Shown here: positions 13,220 to 23,980 of the stretch, in pieces
Layout of the letters: each line of letters starts with the position of its first letter
Numbering within the stretch: the stretch's first letter is position 1
From: Sipunculus nudus
Lineage: Eukaryota; Annelida; Sipuncula; Golfingiida; Sipunculidae
Assembly (NCBI GenBank): GCA_026874595.1
Contig: CM049317.1
Location: forward strand, 34,686,901 to 34,750,900
Reading direction: 5' to 3'
DNA length: 64,000 nt
The notes under the pieces: generated by a model
The model's input: the letters and a program-made list of their open reading frames with translations, nothing else
Databases searched by the model: none
Told to the model about the DNA's origin: nothing
Program-made: the position numbers and the translations under genes

Positions 13220-13610
13220 TGGAGGTATATACGAGCTCCATAACTCAGACGATATGGGTAACAGAGACCTAATTTGACGTTTCCACAGAGACTGTTTATG
13301 GACCTTCCTTGATGTCAAGTATGAAGCTTCCCGGTAAAACGGTTAAGAGTTGTGCCCTGTTAACAGATGACAGCTCCTTTCACGGTATCAAAATAGAGAA
13401 AAATGCTTAAATTACTTTCTTGAGTCATTAGACAGACACGGTTGAGGTGATCTGGGATCACCGCTTCGGTTGTCTCTTTAGACTATGAAATTTTGCCGAG
13501 CCGACAGACGCACTGAGGACCCAGAAGATAGAGACGGACGGCGGACGAAGAGTGATCCCTATAGTTCATATGACTTTCAGTCAGCTGAGCTAAAAACCAC
13601 TTTGCGGGGC
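13220..13610 (+). repeat. Dispersed repeat shared with 32.3-32.5 kb
   Basis: Shared ordered phrases link this block to 32,330-32,540: a 'taactc..a.gatat' phrase, 'gacctcc/ttcctgatgt', 'ttgtgccctg.taac' and 'gactt.cagtcagctgagcta'. Both blocks also follow a GGCGCCACC unit, so the two together define a longer repeat element of at least ~500 bp. Confidence 0.7.
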
Positions 13611-13751
13611 GACCATTTTGAATTTTAGTGCAGGACTGGCCTCCAGTTCACAGAAAAATCTGTAATGAAAATTTGGTTTCGCCGCCTAAGTCCAGGTAAT
13701 CTGTTCATGAACTTCGATCAACTTCATGTAGTTTATAGCGTAATTCCATAA

Positions 13752-13754
<3 letters not shown>

Positions 13755-13804
<50 letters not shown>

Positions 13805-13822
13805 GATCCAGGGGGGGGGGGG
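13755..13822. repeat. (TA)n microsatellite followed by poly-G
   Basis: About 23 TA units, then a short spacer and an uninterrupted run of 12 G. Nothing coding is seen here. Confidence 0.9.
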
Positions 13823-14659
13823 CGTTGTTGGATGATTGTTGAACTCAAGAGCTGAAATTCTCTCCAAGTGCCGCCATCAAAACAAATTCACTCTGAAACG
13901 TTTCAAAACCTAGCATTCGTACTAATATCCAACGTGCCTGCTCATCCATCCACCCCCCGCCCCACCACGAGGATCCGCTGGCCAGACTTACCTGTTCAGG
14001 TAGGCCTAGTTGCTCTCTCACTATGTGACATGGCGTCACCACTACCCCATGGTGAGTTTATCGAGTGGAGTCCACTTGGTATGAGTATAGCATAGTATAT
14101 TTGCCTTTTATATTGTATTATTTTATATTTTATATTGTATATTTGCCTTATGTATTGTTTATTTCAAATTATATGTGTATATTATATCATATTTACACTA
14201 CTGGTATGTTTCCGGTTTCCAGGACCTATTGCAAATCAGTTTACCATGCTAATTGAGCATCCAGGTAAAATATCTTTTAATTATATATATAAACATAATA
14301 TATAAACATTATATTAATATATATAAACATGAAAACAACCATAAACCTCTTTGCCCTGTTATGTTCCAGAATCGCACGTGTACCCCGACCAATCGTATTG
14401 TGCCTCCGAGGACAATAGGATTAGTGTCAGTCTTTCACATGCCCCCCCCCCCCCCGAATCGCACAAAGCATAATCTCGTAATCTCTTAAAGTCTCGACTG
14501 TTCAAACCACGCCGTTGGTTTCATTCTAACCACATTCACCTGATGATCGGGTCGCATCCCGTAAAACGGACTGTTGTGAACTTACAGTGTTGTTTTTCTT
14601 CAGAGTTATAACGCTCTGGCCTAGTGTGTAGGCCATAGAGCACTTTACAACGGAGGGTA

Positions 14660-14667
14660 ACTCTACC

Positions 14668-14736
<69 letters not shown>
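14660..14736. repeat. (CT)n(TA)n compound microsatellite
   Basis: A CT run is followed directly by a TA run. The surrounding sequence from 13.8 to 15.4 kb shows no gene. A C-run lies at about 14441-14454. Confidence 0.9.
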
Positions 14737-14741
<5 letters not shown>

Positions 14742-15464
14742 TCCTGGAATGTATGTTTCTCAGCAAGACATAATAATAAGGTTGAACATTCTAATTAATC
14801 TTTGAACTTATTTTCTTTGCGCAGCCCCTGGCGGCTAAAATTGACACTTGACAAAACTCACAAAACTTTACTCATTGAACCCTAACACAGCGTGTTCATG
14901 AAAAAAAGGTCTATTTTTGGTTCATCTCTCTGTGATAGGTCAGTCTTCGGCTTTTACGATTATAGCTTATTCAAGGTTGATCATACAAAAGAAAATACGT
15001 TTAATACAAAAACTCTGTCAATGAAATCTTCCACTCACTACCACTTGACTGCCATAACTGTGGGGTTTCGACTTGTAAGAATGAAAATCATTGTTTGAAA
15101 AACACACACAAAACTACCTTTGAATTTTGGGTTCACTTCAAGTATCATATCCTTTGATCTTGGATATGGGTCACCCTGTTTAAACAATTGAAATAAAAAC
15201 ATCAAATAATACTGCTGGTGCGTCAATGATCTCTAAAACGCTGATTAAGAAAGGGACTAGCGAGATAATGCAATATAATTATCTGATCTCCCTTAAGTTA
15301 ACAATATAACATAAGATTGAACATATATATGAGGACTGTTCTTTAAATCCGAGGTTAGACTTAAGTGAGGTATAGGGTGATAATCAGACTTAAGTTTCTG
15401 AGGTCTTTATTGTATGCACTTTATACAATGGGTATTGTCGACTCAAGTGAAGTTATCAAAGTAA

Positions 15465-16020
15465 ACTGTGAAAGGGACAATCAGGAGCAACATTATGCTT
15501 GTTCTTTGACAGTATCAGTTCACTTTTGCTTTATTCAAATTTTTCCAGGCTTAATCATTCCAGCACATGGTCTCAGTACCTCCCTTCGAGCTATTTTACA
15601 CCTTGTTATGATTTTTGTTAATAAACACAGTGCATATATGTCTGATAACAATAACAAGGCCGCGTGGCCAGAGGTCCGATTTTGCGCATGCGTGACAGAT
15701 CCCAAACAAAGAGTAGTCCAAACTAAAGTCCATACATGGACCTTCATGTTCTTTGAAATAATTCTGATGGATCGGCGTTGAATGGTCAAAATATAAATTC
15801 ATTGTAGAACCTGTCGCAAAATATCGGTACGATAGGTACAGGGGCCTCAGCTGTATTTAATGACACGGGTAACACAGGGCGTGCATTGGGTCCCAGGCCT
15901 GAGTAACCGCAACATGCGATGTTTCAGTCAGAGGGAACATGTATATATATTGGGCCCAAGTTAGTCAGTGCAACTCCTGATTGACAGGTGTTGTGGCTCA
16001 GGCGATCCACCGACTATTTA
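15465..16020 (+). repeat. Dispersed repeat family R2, copy 1
   Basis: Ordered phrases shared with 36,700-37,900 and 49,655-49,950 include 'caggagcaaca', 'tatcagttca.ttttgcttta', 'ctcagtacctc', 'gaggtccgat', 'acatggaccttcatgt' and 'gggaacatgtat'. The copies are in the same orientation and clearly homologous but diverged. No conserved reading frame runs through them. This copy is uninterrupted across the place where the 37-kb copy carries an insertion. Confidence 0.75.
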
Positions 16021-16734
16021 AGTGTGTTTATGCTGACGCCTGTCACATTCCTTACAAAAGCTTCAATGTCTTTGCATAGGTAGTTAACGCACGGATTGGC
16101 AGAAAATCGGCTCGGCATATTTATCCTTGGAAGTTCTATTTTTATTTGAAAAACTAGTTTCGTTACCATTTTTTGTTTTCTTTTTTAGATTTTTATCATA
16201 AAATTGAACTTCACAAAAAGCAGAGTTGGCAATTTTAGTTATATATTTTTTTAGTTTATAAAACAAATGTAAAAATATACATCATTACACCTTAACTGTA
16301 TCAGCATGCAACCATAGAACGAAACCAGTCATACCAGTCCTTCTAAAATGTCACTGGTGCTTGTAATGAATTACTGATTTCCTATCAAAAGCTCAAGCTT
16401 GTTCATGTATTGCAATGGATAGTGTCACTTATACTAAATTACAGCACTGGTGTCAGTTGTGTAGCTTTGGGTCACTGGATTAACTTGAAACGGGGAACGG
16501 ATTTTTGCTTTCGAGTAGTCCTTCCTCCCCTCTAAGTACTAAAAATTTTCACTAGACCATAAGCGTAAATTATAGTGGTTTTTTTTATTTATTTATTTTT
16601 TTGTTGTTGAAGGTAACCCCCTCCAGTTTTTTAAATGCTAGCTTAACTATGTATATGTACATCTGCAGATTTCCATTCCGGTTTCGGACTACGTGACAGG
16701 GCAGTATCACACGCTTCCTCTCATTTCATATCCT

Positions 16735-16985
16735 GGCGTTAACCAGGCCCAGTGAGTACTGCACCTGCGGGCCCTGGGTTGGTAATCATACTATCGAGGA
16801 CCCCCGAAATGCGCACTCGTTTCTGAGTGAAACACGGCCGTTGGGCACGACCTTCCCATTAAGCCTGCAGAGCGCTCACCCTGGGTTGGGGCCGACCGTA
16901 AATAACCTCACCGCCTCGGCTCAGATTCGAACTCACGATCTCCCGGCTTTGAGTCCTGCGCTCTACCCCAGAGCCATAGAATTAT
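16735..16985 (-). mobile_element. tRNA-derived SINE, minus strand
   Basis: On the minus strand a tRNA-like head carries an A-box-like word TGGCTCTGGGGTAGAGCGC (16976-16958) and a B-box-like word GAGTTCGAATCTG (about 16934-16922). It is followed by a non-tRNA body of about 180 bp. These are the internal RNA polymerase III promoter elements of tRNA genes and tRNA-derived SINEs. The acceptor stem does not close as in a real tRNA, so I call it a SINE head and not a tRNA gene. The subfamily is unknown. Confidence 0.75.
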
Positions 16986-16998
16986 AGTGTTACGAATA

Positions 16999-17032
16999 GA
17001 GGTCCCTTGTTCAAATCCAGGACGAGCCCCCA
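16999..17032 (-). other. Primer-binding site complementary to tRNA-Pro
   Basis: On the plus strand this reads like the 3' half of a tRNA-Pro, ending in GACGAGCCC plus CCA (17021-17032). On the minus strand it therefore starts TGGGGGCTCGTCC and lies 6 bases after the LTR end at 17039, the expected place and orientation of a retroelement primer-binding site. One mismatch falls in the first 18 bases. Complementarity continues past 18 bases through the T-arm to GGGACCTC, with two more mismatches, which is longer than usual. The tRNA identity is from general knowledge of the tRNA-Pro T-arm and acceptor sequence. Confidence 0.7.
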
Positions 17033-17038
17033 ATTTTA

Positions 17039-17683
17039 TGTTACGGACCCTGATAATAACAGATCACGTAATCGTAAGGAGCATAAATTTTTGTTACGGA
17101 GATAAAAAAATCAGATTCCGCAGCACTAGGCAGCGTGAAATTTCTAGGGTAATGGTTAAAGAAATTAGTTTTTTTTTTGTTAACAAAACATTATAATCTA
17201 TTCTTAGAACAATCCTAACATTAGAAAGCACTAAATCAATACAATACACAGTATTAAGACATAACAATAAAAAAAAATGTACATCACCAGAATCCGGATC
17301 CTAGGCTCTTATCTATTGATACCACAACTATCACAGTCCAACAAGAGTCTTTCAGCACAAATAATCCACATGAACAGTTCAAGTAAATCCTCCTGGCGAA
17401 TGGTCCAACTAAACCTCGAAGACAATCTGTTGTAATTCAGAAGTGAAGTTCAGGTAAAATACCAAAGGCAAACTGAGGACAATCTATATCAAATCTGTAT
17501 AAAGTATTATAAAGTCCGTGGATTTTCTGTAACTATCCAATTATTGGAGTAGGTCCCAAGACAGACGAGAAAGTCGCACCCTTTAGTACACGCTGTTTTT
17601 TTTTTTTTTTCATTTCTCTTGGCTCAAAACACAGCCCCTATTTATAGCTTTTTCACCCGAAGTCCAGAAACTTCCAAAGAACA
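17039..17683 (-). mobile_element. LTR of an LTR retrotransposon, minus orientation
   Basis: On the minus strand the block starts TGTTCTTTGGAAG and ends CCGTAACA. It aligns along its length with 48,053-48,679 on the plus strand. A TATA-like word TATAAATAGG (plus-strand 17648-17637) lies ~40 bases inside the start, and a tRNA-Pro-type primer site follows the end. These are the hallmarks of the 5' LTR of a Gypsy- or retrovirus-like element. No internal coding region is present downstream, because the element is cut at about 16,988 next to the SINE. Divergence from the 48-kb copy is substantial, so both are old. Confidence 0.7.
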
Positions 17684-17689
17684 GACTAG

Positions 17690-20600
17690 AAGCTTTTTGA
17701 ACACAACGAACGCGTTGTGTTTACACTCTGCGAGAAAACCATAGTTCAACAAGTGCGGTTCCCATAGCAACTCACAGGGCTTGCGCCCAAAACGAATCAG
17801 AACGCCAGGAACATGTCAAGCCATTGCATAATAAACAGATACATGAAACAATAGAACATACGAAACCACTCCATTATCAGAATAAAAACACATTATTTTA
17901 ACAAATAATCCAGTGCTTTTCAAAACTCTGGCACAGTTTGATTGATAATTCAAGCTCTGACTTCATCTTACTAAACATCCCTGAGCATAATTTTTCGGGG
18001 GAGCAAAATATTGTAGGACCGGAAATTTTCGTGAGCATGTAAATTTCGCGAGGTTACCTTGATTTGCGAAAATTAAATGCTCGCAAAAATTACATGTCAT
18101 ACTCAATAATACCCTAGGGGGGTAAGCATGCTCAGTGCAAGAATATACAGTTCAATTTATTTAGGCGTTTTTATCCGGACGAGACATGAAAGTGAGTTAC
18201 AGATATTTGACCCTTATGACAAGCCGATAATTAGTTCTTCTCCCAGAGTAGTTATTGCAAGGGCATTGTTTGAACACTAATTTATACGGTGACACCCAAC
18301 ACCACCAGCCTGTTTGTGTAAGTAAAATTAAATGCATGACTGACCTGCACAATCATCCAAAAACAAGTTTGGCTTTTGCTGATTTATATTTTCTCTCTCA
18401 ATTTATTTATTTGTGTGTGTGAAAGATGTAACCACAAGCCATTCGCAAAAATGACATGCTCGCGAAAGGTATACCTTTGCTAATTCGCGAAATTTTAGTT
18501 TCGCGAAAATTACATATTCTACTGTGAGACATAATTGAATACCCATGTGTAATATGTAATACAGGTTTGACAGTTCGTCTTAGGTATTGGCCTCTCGAAT
18601 ACACCATCGGGAGCACAGCCACTTTGTTCCAGGATTTTAGGACTTGGGCATGGTAAAACAAAGCGTTATCTCACTTTAAACTTTACCGATACACTCGTCC
18701 ACGGAGAGATTCTGCAGAAAGATTCGTGCCTGGACACTGTCATCGAAGTTCTTTCATGTCGAATCCCTGCACCCTCATCGACCTCTGACGGGTATATTTT
18801 CTCAGTCCTCAAACCGCTCATGTGGGCAGCCATTTTGCCTACACACTAAAACCCGGACATCAACGGTCACATGTCGATTTTATTGGTATACCGCTAGTTT
18901 TTTTTTTATCTTAGTAACCGCACATAGACCCAAGGAATGAATATATAATTGTTGGTTTAATTGAAGCTTGGTATAGTTTATGGCTGATGATGTCAAACAG
19001 ATAGCTTATTGTTATATATTTATTTGTGGATACCGTGTAGCCTAACTAAGGCTAATTTGATATTCTCTGAACTGCATTTCAGTCTAGTCACAAAACACTC
19101 AAGGGCGTACACAAAACCTCAAGGGTGAACAGGGGCGTAACACATTCTGGCACGTCAGGCCTGACAGAATACTGTGACTGGAATAGCTGAGGTCACGCTC
19201 CGTGAATAAATATATACCAGCGTATGAGTAATATCATTATTAAGATTGTTGTTTGTGATCGACTGTCCACGATAAATTAACCATAATACACCACAGGTGA
19301 TGAAAAAAAAAACGACTTTGGATTAGGCCTACAACTAGACTATTTTATTTGTCTTTGTTTCACTTGGGTGAAAGCTTTTTATGTGTAAATCCGCGTATAC
19401 AACAGTGCAACTCCCGTTTCCGTATGTTATCACAACACAAGTGAGTCGTCTCATAAGGACACGTCTCACACAAACTGGAGTGGTTAAAATAAATACACGC
19501 CGTCTGTATAAATGACCTATATACCTGAACACACCAATATTGTAGTTACATAAAAAAATAACGTGTCCGCTGTGACAGAAAAGTATCTTCCCACGGTTCT
19601 TGTTATTGCATGAAGGATAGCTATATCCTGGTGGCTGTTACATGCTACTTGGACAAATCATATTGTGCTCTACCTGTAATATCAAGGAGTCTAGCTAATA
19701 AATCAGCCTTCCCCGTGGTTATGCCAGTTTTTGTATCACATACCCATCTATAGTCTGTCATATTGTGTACTGCGGATCGTACATATTATATTTGGCACGA
19801 AGAGGTGACGCTTGGAAAACGTTTGGTCCTAAGGACAAAAAGCACAAATAATGATTTGATAATTAAAGATAATTAATCAATAGTGCATAAGGCTCTACAC
19901 ACATAGTTTTAGATCAATCACTTCCCTTGTTTCAGTGATCCATCAACACTTTTTGATTCCTTGTCATTAGCTCGGCTGACTGCGTGTAAGTTACCTGGGC
20001 TATAGCGAACACTCTTTTTCCGGCGTCCGGCCGTGCGTTTACAAAGCACAATTCGTACTCGTTAGTCCTATAAAAACTCCAACTTAAGATAAAAGGAGTT
20101 TCTTTTAACAGCTACTAGAATACCTAAAATTACGTCACTGTGACCTAAATTGTCCGAGACATTGGGCCTGTCCGTGCACTCTTAAATGATTTTTAAAAAA
20201 ATTACAAAAGTTCCAGTAACTGAATAATTAAGACATGGATTTCTACGCTTCTTGCCTTGCATATTGATCATGGACAATTTCACCAGTTCCTGAAGGCTGA
20301 TCGCGCCACAGGTATTTTTTTTATATTTTACGCATTTTCTACCTATCTTTGAAATCATTGAATGCCAGTAGCCATAACAGTTTCTAAGCAATGGTTTCAT
20401 CTTGTGTCATGAAAGCTTGTGTGGTAAATAATAACTAATGACCACTTTGATCAGTTGTCTTTGTTTTCTTCTATTCTAAGAAATTTTCCCCAGTATTTTA
20501 TATTGGCAAATTACAGCAGTGATGTCAGTTTCTCAGTTATGTTTTTGTTTCGTTCGCTGCTCTGAAACATAGTGCGTGTATTGATCATGAATAGTTTGAT

Positions 20601-21428
20601 CAGGTGATAATTACTGGTGGCACAACCTCTATTTGATTTGTGTTTTAAACACATTTTATTTGTATTTTGGAAACTGTCGGATTACAGTGCCAGTTTCGGA
20701 ACTTCTGAAACTTGGATGTATTACAGTGCATTGTGATCACTGGACCTCCGCATGGCTTATTAGGTCACCATGGTATCATTTGCATAAATAACAGGCTAAT
20801 GCACAGTCACAGGAGCTTGACACAATGTATTAACAGGTGAGCGATATTACAGTCATCACTGGCACCCTGGAAAATAAAAGCATGAGTGGAAGCGGCCAAG
20901 AATGGAGATTGAAAATTGCCTATTTACCTAAATGATTTTAGTTTACATTTCAATAAAGCTTAAGGTAACAGAACTGGCTAAATTCATAAAATGTCTTATT
21001 TTTGCAACTTAAGGTATACTTGATATTGAATAATTGGCAAATGTATTGCATTTTGTGGGGGGAAAGGTGATTTCTATTTAGTAAACTCTACTCAGTTCTA
21101 CTCGCTTTATTTAGAGGTAATTGTTGCATTATTTTGGTGGCTAGGCAGTCAAAGTAAAAGAACCATTTTGTGAATTAATGTGAAGGTTGGTTAGTTAGGT
21201 GACAGGGGAATGGGGCCAGTGATGCTTGTAATATCGCTCACCCAGTGAATACATTTTGATAGGCAGCTGTGTGCATATTGCCCTCAGGAATACCAATATC
21301 ACACGCATTTAGTTTCCTAGCCAATACCAATAGCGTATCATATCCTGAGCATCAGTGTTGACGTGAAAGCGTCCTCTCTGTAGCAAATAATTTGTGTACC
21401 TTGTGGATAGGGGTTTCCCTAGAACCCT
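17690..21428. other. No gene seen; TTCGCGAA-rich fragments
   Basis: No supportable gene. Two related fragments at about 18,020-18,105 and 18,435-18,525 share words such as ttcgcgaaa, 'atgctcgc' and 'aaaattacat'. They look like pieces of a small palindromic repeat. The remainder is AT-rich and featureless. Confidence 0.45.
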
Positions 21429-21437
21429 TGCTTCATG
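21429..21437. other. Target-site duplication, left (9 bp)
   Basis: TGCTTCATG lies immediately outside the GGGAGGGTATAA terminus. An identical 9-mer lies immediately outside the opposite terminus (31678-31686). Confidence 0.9.
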
Positions 21438-21570
21438 GGGAGGGTATAAGTTGCAGTATAAAACGCTGATCAGCGCGCTCATCAGCGACCTTTCAATTAT
21501 AGCATTAATTTCAGACAAATTAGCCCCCAAGTAACAACCTCCGATTATTGTGTGAATAATCATGACTCAT
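21438..21570. repeat. Left terminal inverted repeat with palindromic iterons
   Basis: It begins GGGAGGGTATAAG and contains the palindromic word CGCTGATCAGCG followed by a variant, then 'attaatttcagacaaattag' and 'cctccgattattgtg'. The same order, reversed, is found at 31,565-31,677. A degenerate second copy of the block (cgctggtcagcgacc, caaccgattattttg) lies at about 21,680-21,760. A lone cgctgatcag word occurs near 21,885. The iterons are candidate transposase-binding sites (inference). Confidence 0.8.
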
Positions 21571-22674
21571 AGACACCTTTCCTATCAGTATTTCACGTGA
21601 ACAAACATACGGATATATATTTTTTGAGTAAATTATCCTCCGTGATACCAAACCTATCTCCCGGTTGGCGACTATTACGCTGGTCAGCGACCGTTCACCT
21701 CAAACATTTGCAATGAACAAATCCTAATCCATGTAACAACCGATTATTTTGTAATAAAATGTACTTCAAAGTAACCGTTTCCAGTTTTACTTCCTTTATA
21801 TATAAATATATATATATATTAATGTGGTCTTTATAATTATAATTAATGAAGCTCAATCTATCTGCCTTGGTCTATTTCGCTGATCAGCCAAAGTTGCACT
21901 CATTGCCCCAGCTGGACGAGCATGAAAAACATAGCGACATTGAATCATATATTTCAAGGCAATGTTACCTGTAATTGTGAACTCTCTTCATGGTAGAGGG
22001 TCTTTGTGCTTTTAAATTATTGTGAAAACCGTTTTATTGCCAATACGTCGTTTTACCACATATAATTTACAAGTGTCTGTTCCCAAAACGTTGATTCAAA
22101 TAGCTAACAGACGGGGGCGCTCTAATTTTTTGGTTAACAGTAAATAACCGAGGTATTTATTTATATATCGGATGTATTTAAAATAAAAAAAATTATTTAA
22201 ATCCTAACTTGTTAAATATATCCCCCAAAGATCTTAGCATAGGGCCTCTGATTTTATTATATATTAATTATCAAATAAACTTCAAATGCACTACATTTCA
22301 TTCCCCAAGAGCCAGTGAATTCATATTGTGAACAACAGATTAACATAAAATGGTAACTGATGTATAAAAAAGAAACACACCACTTAAAAAGCAACACATT
22401 TGTTTGAAAAGGAGAAACAAAATTTTATTAATTCTGTAGTATCACAGATAATTAATAACATTATAAAAATATGTACACTTACAACTTACAAAAAAATCAC
22501 TCTGAGAAATACCAAAATAAATTGAATAACATAACATAACATAATAACACCAAAATATATATACATTATATACATAATATATACATTATATTCATATACA
22601 TATTCACATTATTTTAACCAAAGAAAAAAATATACATTATATTCATATACATATTCACATTATTTTAACAAAAG

Positions 22675-23980
22675 AAAAATCTTCATTTTCAAAGTACAAG
22701 AGCTGCACAAAAATGGCTTGCTTAATGCAGAAGCACATTATTTATGGAACCAGATATCACAGGACTTTCCCTCACAACCAATTATGTTTTCCAAACAGTC
22801 AGGCTTACCGCAACTACACGAAATATCAATGGTTACCTCTTTGGATTTAACTGTAACAGGCCTATTGTGATTTCTTTTAGGAAACGGACTAAATACACCT
22901 TCTTCTAAACAACATACTAAATGATCTCTCATCTTTGTCTGATCAAAAATACAGGTTGTTTTACCCTTTCCTAGACTTTCGAATTTATTAAAACAAAATT
23001 CAACAATATTAGCAATGGCAAAAACCCCACAGTCAACACTATTTCTCTGTTGATTCATTATTGGCTTAGTAACTGGAATAAACTTCTTATTAAACCCATA
23101 GATTTTTTAAACCTGCATTTGTACACATGTTGTAAGTATACCTTTGCATATGCTATCCATAACAAAAACTGGACCATCTAAACTATTGCAAAAAGACATC
23201 ACCCAGTGACCATAACCAGTGTAAAGTATTTGGCAAGTGGGAGGATTTCTTGATTCGAATTGTTCTTTAGCTTCCATTAGCCACTTATTCTGATCCTGAT
23301 TGAAGACTGGTGCGAATGTAGGATCCTGAAAACCATTTATACTTGGGAACTGTTTAATTAAAATTTTGTTAACTGCTAACACGTGTGAACATGATAAACA
23401 CTAAGAATTTTCTATTTCTAATTTGTCTTTTATTGTTAATTTTAAGGAATTTAACCACATGTGTTCCTTAGTGTACCTGGGTGATGGCTTTGTATCAATC
23501 GTCTCTTCCAGTGAGACGGAAGATTGTGCTTTGTCAGTGCTATTTACTTTTATGTCACCCCTTAATGAATTTCTATTTCTTTTTGAACTTCCTATGAATT
23601 TGATATTGTTAGCCACACTATTTTCTGATTTACATGCAGAGCCGCCATCTAAAGTCTCAGTTTTTTTCTCATTGCTCACCTGTTTTTTCAATATTATTAA
23701 AATTTTGAATTGTTGAGTCTTTCACACAGCTCTGAAGCTCTGAATTTCTTTCAAAACTTAATTTTCTTTTCCTGGTTAAGGACAATCTGTCTCTATTAAA
23801 CCTAACCTTCTTTGTATTTGTTTTTCCTGAAGAAGTTTGACAACTATCTTTAGTTTTTTCTAATCCTGTTTCATGAAGATTTGACTGGTTACAATTAGAA
23901 TTGTTGTGCAATTTGGTAACTGGTGTTGAAGAAAGCCTGTGTGGCAAATACGTCAGAACTGAAATATTAACACTTCGTTA
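22675..23980 (-). pseudogene. C48/Ulp1-like cysteine protease with PHD finger (left copy)
   Basis: The minus-strand frame continues from the transposase through a basic, Ser/Asn/Lys-rich linker (about 23,977-23,400). It then enters a papain-like fold with the Ulp1/adenain arrangement: catalytic His in YGHWVMS (about 23,215), Asp in VFVMDSIC (about 23,160) and Cys in SVDCGVF (about 23,030). A PHD-type zinc finger with CSCGKPDC, GCEGKSC and WFHK follows. Proteases of this family cleave ubiquitin-like modifiers or viral polyproteins, and PHD fingers bind chromatin tails; the role here is unknown. Breaks are a frameshift in an A-run near 23,685, TAG at 23,403, TAA at 23,109 and TAA at 22,740. The right-hand copy (30 kb) keeps CAG instead of TAG at 23,403 and TCA instead of TAA at 22,740. 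No ATG is apparent near the linker start, which supports expression as part of a longer polyprotein. Confidence 0.75.

Noticed and set aside
16922-16976. A functional tRNA gene on the minus strand
   Set aside because: A- and B-box words are present but the acceptor stem does not close and a long non-tRNA body follows, as in a SINE.
16999-17032. A tRNA-Pro gene or half-gene
   Set aside because: Only the T-arm, acceptor strand and an encoded CCA are present, in exactly the position of a primer-binding site next to an LTR end. Animal nuclear tRNA genes do not encode CCA.
23423-23716. Plus-strand 97-codon frame with hydrophobic stretches
   Set aside because: Antisense shadow of the protease linker; no splice or start context.
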